From NCBI GenBank assembly GCA_036924085.1, contig JAVGWX010000008.1, positions 139,001 through 203,000 of the forward strand: a stretch of DNA of 64,000 bases, read 5' to 3'. Both the position numbers and the translations under genes were made by a program. Position 1 is the first letter of the stretch, and every line of letters begins with the position of its first letter. Below the pieces are notes generated by a model, which worked only from the letters and a program-made list of their open reading frames with translations, was not told the DNA's origin and made no database searches. The DNA is from Ariolimax columbianus (lineage: Eukaryota > Mollusca > Gastropoda > Stylommatophora > Arionidae). Positions 34,000 through 45,601 of this stretch are shown here, in pieces.

Positions 34000-35462
34000 G
34001 TGTCGATTTTGGGACCTTAATTACATGTCTGAAGAAGTGCAAGCAATCTCACAGTGGTGCGGCCACTCAAGCTCCAAGTTCAATCCGAACAAGGCCTGCT
34101 TGATGTGGTGCTCTTTGAATAATTCCATAGTAAAGGCTGAGCTCCCGGGCATCACTTTTGATGATTGCACCATTGACAGGTGCGACAGGTTGAAATACCT
34201 CAGAGTGACTTTTGATCGCAGTCTTTCCTATAACTGCCATGTTGACCACATCGTACAAAGATGCAAGAGAGGATTAGGAGCACTCAAGACCATGGCTGCT
34301 GCCAACTTGGAACAACGCCTCCTGTTCATCCTTTTTCGTCAGGTGGTGTTTTCTGTTATCGATTACGGACTAGGCATTATCACACTATCAATAACACAGT
34401 GTGAAAAGTTAGTGAAACGCATCCAGAATGAAGGTATGCGACTGGTTCTGAACTGCACTAGAGATACCCCAATTTTGATGATGTGATACATGTTGGATTG
34501 ATGTCGGTGACATCCAGACATAAACTGGCCCAAATCAAAGCCTATATGCGTGTCACCACAGACATGCGGCACCCTTAGTACAGTAGTATCTCAGACATCA
34601 AGAATCAAGAGAGGGGTGTCATAGATGGCACAGGCTGAGACAACAATCGGACACGCCCCTCCAGCTGAGACGATAGCCAAAGGGGAAGAATGGGTCCACA
34701 CTGGCGATAGAATGATAGAGTACCAGAGGGTCATCATAACCTTAGACAAGAAATGCAGGGGAGAGCAGAGCACGAGGTGAATCAGCTGATAGCTGAGAAC
34801 ACGCAGGAGAGTGATGCCGTCATATACACCAACGGATCAATACTGCGTTGTGGGACATCAGGCGGAGGTTTCTCCGCTAGAGTGAGAGGATAGGTCGTTG
34901 CTGAACGATGGAGGGCATACATGTCAACAATCTCCAATATGAGAATGGAGACGGAAACAGTGACCTCAGCACTGAAATGGATATCTGATACTTCTATAAC
35001 AAGGGCAGTCATCGTGACAGACGCGCAAGCCGTACTTCAGAAAGTACAGAAGGGTTGGCTTAGGTACGAGTGGGTAGCAGATGTTGGGGTCTCAAACCTC
35101 GAGGTGTTTACCTGGATCTACTGTCCTGCTCATGCCGGGATTCAGTGCAATGAAAGAGCTATCATGGCTTCACAAGCTCCCATCATGGGGATATTAGTGA
35201 TGGATAGAAATAACATTTGTAAATCAATCAATGACCGCCTGCTAGATGAGGACAACGCAATAGATAAAGCAGCAATCCACAGACTGCAAAGTGTCGACAT
35301 TAAACGAGGTTCGGGCGGAATATGGTGAATGAAAGGACGGAGCAAGAGACCGTACAACTAGCGAGCTACAGGGGCCGTCAGCATCAATACCCAACGCCAT
35401 TTTATGAGTGAGACTGAGCACCTATTGGTATGCCCGGAGTGCGGTGACGTCGGTTCTTAGAA
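34000..35462 (+). mobile_element. Group A LINE remnant, close relative of the 52-53.5 kb copy
   Basis: ISQWCGHSSSKFNPNKACLM near 34,049, WCSLNNSIVKAELPGITFD, LKYLRVTFDRSLSYNCHVDH near 34,190, then RNase H: YTNGS (TDGS mutated) near 34,824, METETVTSALKW near 34,946, VIVTDAQAVLQKVQ near 35,010, CPAHAGIQCNERAIMAS near 35,123. The C-terminal CPECGD-like end lies near 35,430-35,450. It contains the single-copy version of the 55-bp repeat seen at 52.5 kb (34,835-34,905). Two key RNase H residues are lost. Confidence 0.85.
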
Positions 35463-35469
35463 TCAGAAA

Positions 35470-35615
35470 CCTTATCTATATAACGTGTATGCGGAATGTA
35501 TAATAAAAAATGTTAAGAGTAGACGACAAAATTGAAAGTTTCGATGCAATCACGATTGGCGGTTACGAGATTCAAGAGTTACGATTCGCAGACGACACAA
35601 TAATACTATAGAGAA
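35470..35615 (+). mobile_element. LINE RT palm scrap
   Basis: AITIGGYEIQELRFADDTII at 35,547-35,606 gives the motif C of a LINE RT. Nothing of the remainder is adjacent. An AT repeat follows at 35,624-35,645. Confidence 0.7.
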
Positions 35616-35649
35616 GTGCATAAGATATATATATATATATATATATCAT

Positions 35650-37420
35650 CATGTATCATGTCCTTTATAGAACGTCGCTCGCATCACAGTCTGTCTGAAA
35701 GAAACTCATTCTCTTGCCAAAACTCCAGCCTCCGCCACAGTCATACCCAGGCACTCCTGGATATCTTGGTGCCATCGTCTTCTTGGTCTACCCCTTTCTT
35801 CTTTTGCCTGGCACCATACCTTCCATCACCGTTCTCTCGAGACCGTTATGTCTCTTGATGTGATCAAAGTATTTGCATTTTCTAGCCAAAATGAAATTGA
35901 TAAACCAGTTCTCCTCTATGCTCAACTCTTGCCGAATGTCTACATTTGTCTTTTTCTCTGTCCGGGGTACTCTGAGAATCTTTCTGTAACATTTTGACTC
36001 GAAGGATTCGATTCTTTGTCTGGAAGTTTTGGCAATCGTCCATGATTCGCAGCCATAAGCTACCACAGGAAAAACACAGGCTTTCAAGACTTACTTTTAT
36101 CATTTTGTTGGTACTCTGCCATAATTTCTTCAGGCTGTTCAGTCTCTGCATTGCCATGGCTATTCTTCTTCTGACTTCTTTCGAGCAGTCGCCATATTTG
36201 TCAATTCTGGAGCTCAGATATTCAAAATGTTTGACCTGATCTATTTCAATGTTCTCATCTTCTCAAACATTTCTCAGTATATATTCCGCATATATGTTGA
36301 ATAGAAAATGTGAGAGGATACATCCCTGTCTTACTCCCTTTTGTTTTGCAAACCAATCTGATGTTTGCACATATACTCGGACAGCGGCTTGTTGATCTTG
36401 GTATAATGTTTCAATGAAATGAATAATATGCTAAGGAAACCCAATTTCCTTCACGATTCTCCACATATTTTGATGTTTTACCGTATCGAAGGCCTTGGTG
36501 TAATCAATGAAACATGTGTACAGGTCTACATTAAACTCTACATTTTTTCATAGATATTACTCATACTGAATATGTGTCCTGGTCCCTCTGTCTTTCCTAA
36601 TACCTGCCTGGACTAAGTGAATTTCAGATTCAAACCTTTTCTCCGTCCTTCTTAATAGTATTCGCAAGAGTATCTTACTGGCGTGGCTGATCAGCGCGAT
36701 AGTTTGGTAGTTTGTGCACAGCTTCAGGTTGCCTTTTTTGGGGGGAGGGGAACATAAATTGATTTCTTCTATGCCTCTGGCCACTCTGCGCTGTGCCATA
36801 TCTGTTTACACAGCTTGTGATAGACTCGAACACTTGCCTCCCCTCCTGCTTGTATTAGCTCTGCTTGGATATCATCACATCCTCTGATATATCGGTCTGT
36901 TTCTTGTGCGACATCCTGGGAATCATTTCGTTCGCTGCCGAGATTAGAATATCCTTTGCTTGCGATGTCAAATCGTCAGATGTCATCTCTTCATGTACCG
37001 CAAGCAAAGCCTCAAATTTGTTTTCTACTTTGATGTTGTATTCAGTATTGGCTGGCAACCTTTGTTAATCCTACGAGTCTTGTTTTGAAAACTGCAAACA
37101 GTAATTCGTGGTGCGTATCGCAGTCCACTCCTGGCAGCGCTTTTGTTGCCAGCCAATTTGACCTCCATCTTTGTTGTACCAGAATGGAATATATTTGATT
37201 TCTGCTGTTGCCATCAGGGGAGGTCCACGTGTATAGTCTCCGCGGATGTTGTTTAAATAAGGTGTTGGCAATGAAGAGGTTATTTTCCATGCATAATTCA
37301 ACCAGTTTTTATCCTCGCTCATATCTGTGTCCCAAATCAATGGTTCTCGAACACTTCTCTCCTGGTCGGCTTTTTCCTCTCCAACTTTTGCATTGAAATC
37401 GCCAATGATGATCAAGATGT
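35650..37420 (-). mobile_element. Group D LINE: endonuclease end, linker, RT and 3' end
   Basis: On the minus strand: MIIIGDFNAKVGEEKADQER at 37,415 (endonuclease), DYTRGPP and NKDGGQIGW parts, TEYNIKVENKFEALLAVHEE near 37,050, KKGNLKLCTNYQTIALISHA near 36,735 (fingers), RTEKRFESEIHLVQAGIRKD near 36,660, a decayed motif A near 36,510 and motif B near 36,330, then GCESWTIAKTSRQRIESFES near 36,050 and the basic 3' end to 35,788. Frame changes occur throughout. The fingers part carries the unexpanded form of the 42-bp unit found at 45.6 kb. Confidence 0.83.
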
Positions 37421-37539
37421 CTCTTTTTTTTTACGTTTTGCATTGTTTATTTTAAGATGTTATATAAATCTTCCATTTCGCAATCATCAGCTGCTGATGT
37501 TGGTGCATACAGTTGAATTATTGTAGGGGGGTAGGACAG

Positions 37540-38262
37540 AAGTGTGTAATGGATAGTACCTCACGGTTAGAGGAAGCCACATCCTTGATGGCCAGGATTT
37601 TATTTGGTTCCTCCACTTCTGTCTAGCTCACGTATGGCTCCTAGAGTCGGCCTGTGTACGGCAGTGGCACCCCCGGGCAACGGCTTTGGCTGACCGGCTA
37701 AATTACGTGAGTGCAACGACAAGAAGGGAAGTCCACCACTGACAAGTACACAGCTGCTGATAGAAGAGATGGAAGATCGACCTGGTCGACAACGACTCTG
37801 TAAGCGGGAGCTGGAAACGCCTAGTATCGGGCTAAGTGCGCAACAGAGACCATAGTTGGTGAGCGGCCAGAACAACGTTAAGAAAGCAATGGCAAACTAC
37901 TGGAAGTAAAATGCAAAGAAACCTATGACTGTCGATAGAAACTAAACACAAAGATCTGATAGTGAGGCCCTCAGACCAGGCAGATCATCGACACCAACTG
38001 GGGAATAGGCCGATTTCAGAGTCAGTACAAGTAATAGAGATGACGGCCTAAAGCCCGACTGCATTACAGTGGACAACACTGAAATGGGACTAAAAACAAA
38101 ACTAAGAATAGGCACCTACAACGTTAGGAGCCTTTACCAGGACAAGTTGTTCATGATTGGAAAATAAATGAAGAGAACCAAGATAGAGGCTTTTGGAGTC
38201 TCTGAACACAGATGGACCTGTCAAGGTCACTGTATCAGCACCTCAGGAGAAACATTTACATA
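37540..38262 (+). mobile_element. LINE 5' end with endonuclease start
   Basis: Mostly non-coding up to 38,070, then KTKLRIGTYNVRSLYQDKLF near 38,096, EAFGVSEHRWTCQGH near 38,192 and ISTSGETFTY. This is the N-terminus of an APE endonuclease (GTWNVR and EhRW motifs). It is cut off by the TG repeat at 38,263. Confidence 0.72.
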
Positions 38263-38328
38263 TATATGTGTGTGTGTGCGCGTGTGTGCGTGCGTGTGGG
38301 TGTGTGTGCGTGTGTGTATGTGTATATT
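38263..38328 (+). repeat. TG/CG-rich microsatellite
   Basis: Alternating TG with CG interruptions (GTGTGTGCGCGTGTGTGCGT). Confidence 0.95.
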
Positions 38329-38329
38329 A

Positions 38330-39480
38330 CTCAACATTGGTCTCTTCCCCACTGAAAGTTCACTGAAAAACACGTTTGAGCATGTGGTTGTTTTGTATTC
38401 TTCTCATATGTCTCAGCCATCTCATTCTTCTACTATGGAGTTTCCTCATGGTGGATTTCAGATTAACTGGATGCAATACCTGTGTGTTAGATAATTGTGT
38501 CCTGCAGTTTGATTTTCATTATTTTGCGTAGACAACGAAGATGATGTTGAGTCTTCTCTGGTGTTTCGAATAAGTAGTCAACGCTTCGGAGCCAAACAAT
38601 AAGGTGCTTAGCACATGCTAATATATCTGCGTATTCAGGACCTTTGTGATGTCTTCTCATCTGGCTGCCTCTGCCTGCTGTCTAGGCAACATACCCTCCG
38701 ATATCGTTCTCTCTTGGCCATTATTCCCCATTGGCACGTTTGATGTGGCTAGAATAGTTTTGCTTTTTAGGCAAGATATTGTTGACTATTTTCCCACACA
38801 CTTTTGGATAATCTGCCAAATGTAGCAGCTGCATTGTTCTATCCTTATATCGTATTCTTTATCAAGTGAGAAGGTGGCTGTGACATTTGACCCCAAATAG
38901 CAGAATTGTTGTGTTTGCGCATTGAGGTCTAAAGTGTGTTACTTATTGGGGCTGTCGTTCCTTGATTTAGAACTACATTCTTCGTAACAACTTATAGACA
39001 GAGAGAATAGATCACAAGACGTCACCAGATTGTTATTTAGGGACTGCAGGATAGACTCGATGTGCGTCACAAGGGCAGCGTCATCGTCGAAGAGATCTTT
39101 GAGACGAAGTTATGTTGTTTTTGTCTTGGTTCTCAAGCGAGTTGCGTGGAAATAAGAACCATCGGATCTAGTGCAATTGAAGACATCACCAGGAGCACCA
39201 CGGAGGGCATTGTCCAGCAAGACTGCAAAGAATATACAATGTCGGAACAAGGACACAGAGCTGATTGACTGAAATCTTAACCTCAAAGATGTCAGATGCA
39301 CCGCCATCGAACATTACTATGACTGTCATGAAACGAAACTATGAGTTTGAGAAGTTGTGGGGTGCAGTTAATGCAATCCAAAACCTTGTATAATACAGGA
39401 CTACAAACTGTGTCAAAGGGCTTTGCTCTCAGCATGTTTATTGAAGATGCCGGAGAGTAAAAAGAAAATCAGTTGTTGAC
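38330..39480 (-). mobile_element. Group C-like LINE RT remnant, antisense
   Basis: Minus strand from 39,440: AKPFDTVCSPVLYKVLD (motif A helix), QLLKLIVSFHDS, then LFDDDAALVTHIESILQSLN near 39,105 (motif C, DDA), FCYLGSNVTATFSLDKEYDI near 38,910, LSTLLFGSEALTTYSKHQRR near 38,600 and LHSRRMRWLRHMRRIQNNHM near 38,440. Motif B is broken. It ends at a TG microsatellite. Confidence 0.78.
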
Positions 39481-39489
39481 CGCCCAGCC

Positions 39490-40850
39490 ACGGCTATCTG
39501 TAGTTTAGAAGGCATACGGACTCACTGGAAAACCCCAGGACTATCTGGCTTTCATTGCTTTCGCCTGTCAGCATTGCTTCTACTGCAGCCCTCAGTGCCT
39601 CCGCTCTGAAATTGCTTGTGTATTTTCCAGTTGCCACTGACAGTGTTATTTTTCTACTATTTGGTAGGCTCAGGAATACCCCTGCCCCTCCGTTCTGTGT
39701 TGTGTTGTGCTTGTTACAGAACCGTTGGTGTATGCATGGGTCCATGCTTGGGTAGTTTTCCGTTATGTACCTCAGGGTTATGTCTCTTCTTTCTTTTTCA
39801 ATCTGGCTGTTCTTGTTTCCAATACCTGGTATATTTTCTACCACCTCCGGAATGATATGCTGCTTCCAGGTAGGTTTGCGTACAGTGGGGATGGGTTTTG
39901 GTATTGTTACGGTGTTCATATGGTCTTCGCTCATCTTTGCTTTGGCTATTTCTGCAAAGTTTCTCCGCTTTAGTTTCCCATTTCCAAATCTATTTAGTCT
40001 CTGATGCATTGGATGGTCTGTCAGTCTTCTGAGTTTCTCTGCTTGCTGCTGGGCTCTGCAGTCTCTTATGTCGGTCATGGATTGCAGATTTGAAATCTTT
40101 TCAAGTTCTACAATTGGCGTTGACTTCATGCCTCCTGTTATAACTCTCATGGCTTGGTTTTGGAGTTTGCTAATTTTTCTTTCTTTGGTACTGGTATAAG
40201 TACAGCGTTTTTCCATGCCTGCGGTACAATTCCCCTTTTCCAGCTTTGGTTCAGGACTGATAGTAACTTCCTCTTTGCTGTTTGGCCCAACCCCATTAGC
40301 ATTTCGTTTGTTACCCCATCTTTTCCGGGTAATTTCTTTTTTTTAAAAGTTCTCTTGACCTCATCCATTTCATTCATTGTTAGGTTTGCCATCATGTGCT
40401 CCTCTGGTGCCATCTTGATGTTGTCGTGGCTCGTTTGTTCTTCACTAATGTATGTATGCCTGTCTGTAGGGACATCAATCTGGTTTGCTCTGGCATAATG
40501 TTCTTTAAAGGCGTTTGCTGCTTTTTTTCCGGTAAGCATGTTGTCTCCCTGCTTGATGGTAATTTGTTTATTTGATAGCGTTTCGTCATTCATGGCTCTG
40601 ACTAAATTCCATAATTTGTTCCCTTCTTTGTCTAAATTGAGGCTTTATGTTTTGTTTTTCCAGCTGTCTCTTGTTATTTGGTTAAGTATTCTTTTGTATT
40701 TCGCAGTGATGGCCTTGAGCGCGATATTGGCTTCCATAGATTGCTCTATCTCTGCCGTGTTCCTAGCCTTTGAGACTTCATCATCCGCTTTCTGCAGTTC
40801 ACTATTCCAATATGGCTTGTAGTTTTTCCTTACCCCTCTTGGGATGGGAT
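39490..40850 (-). mobile_element. Group A-type LINE lacking its RT palm
   Basis: The minus strand starts with RRGVRKNYKPYWNSELQKAD near 40,845 (linker), LWNLVRAMNDETLSNKQITI near 40,615, KKKLPGKDGVTNEMLMGLGQ near 40,335 and AWKNAVLIPVPKKEK near 40,220 (RT fingers). It jumps directly to QNQAMRVITGGMKSTPIVEL near 40,165, past the palm, and continues to an RNase H-like NGGAGVFL and SNFRAEALRAAVEAMLTG near 39,605-39,570. Motifs A, B and C are missing, so about 0.7-0.9 kb was deleted. Confidence 0.85.
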
Positions 40851-40859
40851 TATTTGCAC

Positions 40860-43010
40860 GTCAACTTATCTTTTCAATGTCCCAATGACTTAATAATTTA
40901 CATTGTGTCATTTTCTGAAAGTGGCTAGTTCTTTTGATATTTGTTAGCAAAAGAATTATTTTGTCTCTTAAGAGAATAATTTACTGAAATGTTTTTTGTT
41001 ACGTTCTTTTTTTAGTCATAAGCGTCTTTCCAATTTGAATGAAGTTTTCTACATTAGGTAACACATAATGCCCTTTTGTAATGTAGTTCAAGTGTTTTAG
41101 AAGTTGTAAGAAGTAACTGGGTATTTCATTGAAAAAATGTGTGAAAATGAAAAAGCACACAATATTTAGAACATACTTAAGATGGATCAGTTCAGTATTA
41201 TAAAAAGATGCTGGAGAAAATAATAAATGGTTATAATTCAGTTTTGAGATCCATTTTCTAGCTGATTGGGGTGGTCCTGAATAGAACCGTTTTGCAAAGA
41301 GGATGGAAATTTATATTTCTCGGAAATCAAACTTGTAGGTACATTTTTCACTTAATCATAGTCGGATGATTCCAACAAATTGATAACTGTTCTAGGAAGA
41401 AAAAACGACGAACCCCATTTTTTTAAAATTCGGCATCTTTCTCTTTCAAGCCATGGTCCTCACATTTAGCCCAATAATATTTGTTTATATTTGAGAATGC
41501 TGCCTACTTTAGTTCTTTCTTATCATATAGTTTGAAACTTTTATTTTTAGCTGCTACTATACTTTACAGTGTACTACCTAGTGAAAAGTATTATTTTTAT
41601 AATTGTTGTAACTTTATTTAAAATGGATATATCCATTTAAAGGTTGGGCTGGTGCTCTAAAGATGATCACCCTACATCATGATATCAATTATTGTAATGT
41701 AGCATTTTAAGTATTACATTTAAAACGTAATTTACAAAATAATTTTGAAAAAGAGCAACACTCTGCATGTAATTTCTCATGTTTCATTGATCATGCGCCC
41801 TTAATTTTTTTCTTATAATGATTTTCAGGATTATCAATTCATTATAGACTACACCCAAAGCTATATCTATTACGACGGTGTTTTTATGAATATTCAAATA
41901 TTTACTAACTTTTGTCCCAAAAATTGATGCTTCAAATTATAACTCTTACACGTTGCAAGATAGCTTGATTTTCATAGTTCACAACTAAGCCATGGTTATT
42001 TTAGAATATATGTGCAAAGTTGCAGGACAATTGCTTAAAAAACAAAAAAAGTAATCACACAAACCGTCTGCACATTGCGATTTTCGGCAAAAAGTTTAGG
42101 ACACCATTTTTCACCATTTTCTGATGATTCAATACCTTGATTCTTATCAATAACCTCTAACCTAATAAATAAACCTTTTAGTAACTGCCTGCCAATCCTC
42201 CACATTACACATTTCCTCCTTTTTTCGCCCTCCTGACATCATAGAATGCCCTAATTAATAGCTTTTCTCTGAGTTCCCTTTTTGCGCAAATATGTTCTTG
42301 TGCTCACGGGACTTTCTCAGATACCTGCAAGTATGTAATTCCATTTCCTCCATTATCAACAGCGATTTTGTTCCATCATTCTAAGCAGAAACTGTAACGA
42401 CAACAACAGCTTTCACTGTAGTTAGACAATCATTCTTATTCTTGGGACATCATTTCACGATAGCACTGTTCAGTCAATCAATGACATTTTGTGTATTTCC
42501 TTAAAAACACTTTTTTAGTAGTTCACGCCTGTTGTGGTCCTAAAATACTGGTTTTATATTAGCCATAACAACAGAAGGTAGGTTACTGATGTGTTCGTAT
42601 GAATAGTTTAATCGGCTACAGCTTTCTTATATGAGCACCATTTGTTGTAGCTGTTTTTCTAATTTAGCAGTGACAAGCTCATAACACAACAAAATATCTG
42701 CAGGTCTAGAAGCTCTTTCGAACATATCTCGCTAATACTGCCCACATGTTTCATTTAATTAACACACAAATTATATATATATATATATTATTATATTTGA
42801 TTACATGAAGAAAATGATGTATATTATAATTGTTTTTGCTACAATAAAACTCAAACTCACTGCCTAGACGCTTCCTCTTTGTCGCTAGCAATTGAGCATT
42901 GAGATAACTAAAATGACAAACAAGTTCTGTAACCATCAGTGGCCAGTAAACTTTTAAAAGATTCAATGTTGATGTTGTTCAGTTTACCAGAACGTAATCA
43001 CGTGACACAA
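40860..43010. other. AT-rich stretch without recognised genes
   Basis: No coding frame longer than about 70 codons looks meaningful. A short AT repeat lies at 42,772-42,789. Confidence 0.5.
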
Positions 43011-43013
43011 AGA

Positions 43014-43255
43014 ATTCCGTTCTCCGGACTACACCCTGCTACTTGCAAAGCCCAGTTCAGAGCTTGGTAGTGAGATTGAGAACGTTCAGGGCTTGGTAGT
43101 GAGATTGAGAACGTTCAGGTCTTGGTAGTGAGATTGAGAACGTTCAGGTCTTGGTAGTGAGATTGAGAACGTTCAGAGCTTGGTAGTGAGATTGAGAACG
43201 TTCAGAGCTTGGTAGTGAGATTGAGAACGAACACAGAAGAAGAAGAAGAAGAACA
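43014..43255 (+). mobile_element. SINE-B 3' end with 29-bp tandem expansion
   Basis: TTCTCCGGACTACACCCTGC matches the SINE-B 3' part. From about 43,060 the unit GCTTGGTAGTGAGATTGAGA plus ACGTTCAGG is repeated six to seven times, and the element ends with a GAAGAA tail at 43,229-43,252. The unit is the last piece of SINE-B. Confidence 0.88.
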
Positions 43256-44024
43256 TGCCTAAGCTACAGTCCACTAATTAAATTGTCACATAGTTCGACA
43301 TCTGCTCCTTTGGTAGACCAATCACCGTAGATCTTACGTTTCCTATTAACTTTTTTTCTTATCTTCACATGATTTTATTTCTCAAAATTCTCACAAAACT
43401 GTTCTTCTTTGAAAATTACAGTTTTTATGAGCTAAAATTGTGACTAACATATCCTTCCATTGGCATTAATGGGGAGTACTCATTATATTATATTTTTTAA
43501 GGGAGCTTCCAAGCCCTCATTATTTGTTGGGATAAATAAATTCTAGGGGAGTAATAATTTGAAACTAGTAACTCGCAACCATTTTGCATTTTATATTTTA
43601 TTTGGGGGATTGACCACATGCCTGTTTGACAGTCTGTATCCTAAAAACTACTGATGCTAGACATTAAATTCCAGTTGTATTTGAAAGAAATTTGATTATA
43701 CTTTCGCAACAGCCTAACAAAACTCAATTTACCGAACAAAACGCATTCTGACCAGATTCTAGGTGGCACTCTCCCTTAACTTTTGTCCAAACGAGTTCAA
43801 TTGGGTTTAAGTGTGAATGGTAAGGTGACAGTCTCAAACACGTATGACCGTGCTCTTGGTGCTCTTGGATCAACTTGTCTATATGAAATACATGTTTCTG
43901 TCATGTTTATATATATAAATGAGAATGATCATGGTCAACGATCCAGACGGTATTTAAAACCCGATTAGGGTCAAAGGTGAACCTCTGGAAAGTCTTGCAC
44001 GGTTCAAAGATCTTTGAGCAAATA

Positions 44025-44610
44025 TGAATGTGGAGGGTTTTAGAGAGGAAATTCAGTCAAGAACAGCGATAGCCATGATCGCCCTGACAATAATCTGGAA
44101 AGACAAGAACATTAGCCTTAAATCTAAAGCTGAATTTAATGTATACAATAGTCAACTCGTTATACCTCTACGCGTGTGAGATTTAAACTCTGACTTCTGC
44201 TCTAAAACGTAAAGATGCTTGCGAAGAATTATTGGAATTTCATATTTGGATCACGTTACAAACAAATGTTATTGGCATTGTTAGGAAGGAGTTAGGTCGA
44301 TATAAAAACCTATTGACTATAGTAAAAACACGCACATTGACATGGTATGGACAAATGTCACGATCGGTGGGGCTGACCATGACCATTCTGCAATGCACTG
44401 TGCCTGAGAAGCGTGGGAGAGGGAGACCAAAACAAAGAGATGGGAGGACAATATAGAAGAGTGAACGAGAAGATTTATTGCTGAAACTAATACCCTGGCG
44501 AAAAATCGAGATTTATGTCGGGTTCGACAAATTCCAATAACGGTGCCGAAACGATCTTGTAGGTTACGGGACTGATGATGATGATGATGGTGATGATATA
44601 TATATATATA
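44025..44610 (+). mobile_element. Group B LINE 3' end with GAT and AT tail
   Basis: FREEIQSRTAIAMIALTIIW near 44,040, ALKRKDACEELLEFHIW near 44,200-44,250, LLTIVKTRTLTWYGQMSRSV near 44,310, TVPEKRGRGRPKQRDG near 44,397. The tail is GATGATGATG then TATATA up to 44,617. Frameshifts throughout. The order matches the C-terminus of the 55.9-59.8 kb element. Confidence 0.83.
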
Positions 44611-45601
44611 TATATAGGCATCTGACGATGACGTTGTGTTGATCCTAGCTTTATTCACCATCGACAATACTTCACCAGTACTTTGTAGGCCCCAGAGAGT
44701 AGGTTTCCGGCCCTAATCTCCTTTGTGTGATCTGTTACATCTATGTACGTGCTCACACCATTTTTAACTATACGGAACGCATCGAAGGCTGACATAACTG
44801 TTCAAAACCCTTGCGCTTTGGGTTGAAACTGAACAGATTTCGGAAAACACTGTAACATTATTTCTAAAAATATTCACTGTCATGAATTGGGTAATCATTT
44901 CAAAAGACTGGTTTCATTAGAAACGCTGGTTCTTGTAAACCGTAAATAAATAAAAGAATATGGGTATTCAGTTTGTTTCAGTGCAGGATTATGTGAAAGG
45001 ATCACTCCCAACAGTGATTTGCTGTGTTTTGTACCGTGATTTGTTTTATTTTTCTATGTGGATGATGTATGGATTGAATATAAACCTTGGCACAATATGA
45101 GTGCTGATGAGTTTTGTAATTTAGTTGGCCTCAACATGCAACGTTTCATGAGTATTTTCCCAATGAGTCCGACGCTTTCTAAACTACAGATGGCCATGGC
45201 CTAGCTCTGAAAGCACACTGTGATTCCGGAAGAACACACTCTGCAAAAGTTTCTGTAATTATTTTAATATGACACGTGCAACCGTCTTACCTGCGGAGCT
45301 CAGAAGGGTGTGTACAACATATTTACAGAAAATAACGATATTTTGGAAAGATTGAGGGAGTTCTGCGAAACCATGTACGAAGACACGTCAACGTATCCAG
45401 CTTCAATAATATCGAACAAAGTAAGAGAACCGAAACCCACATTGGACGAAGTAGGCCAAGCAATCAAAAGCCTAAAATGAAAGAAAGTCACCGGGGTGCG
45501 ATGACATCCGAGCGGAACTAATACAGGCAGGAGAGGAGGCCAGTGCTTGCAATTATCGTGTACCGTGCAAGAAGATCTGGCACATCGCAGAGTGGCCAAA
45601 A

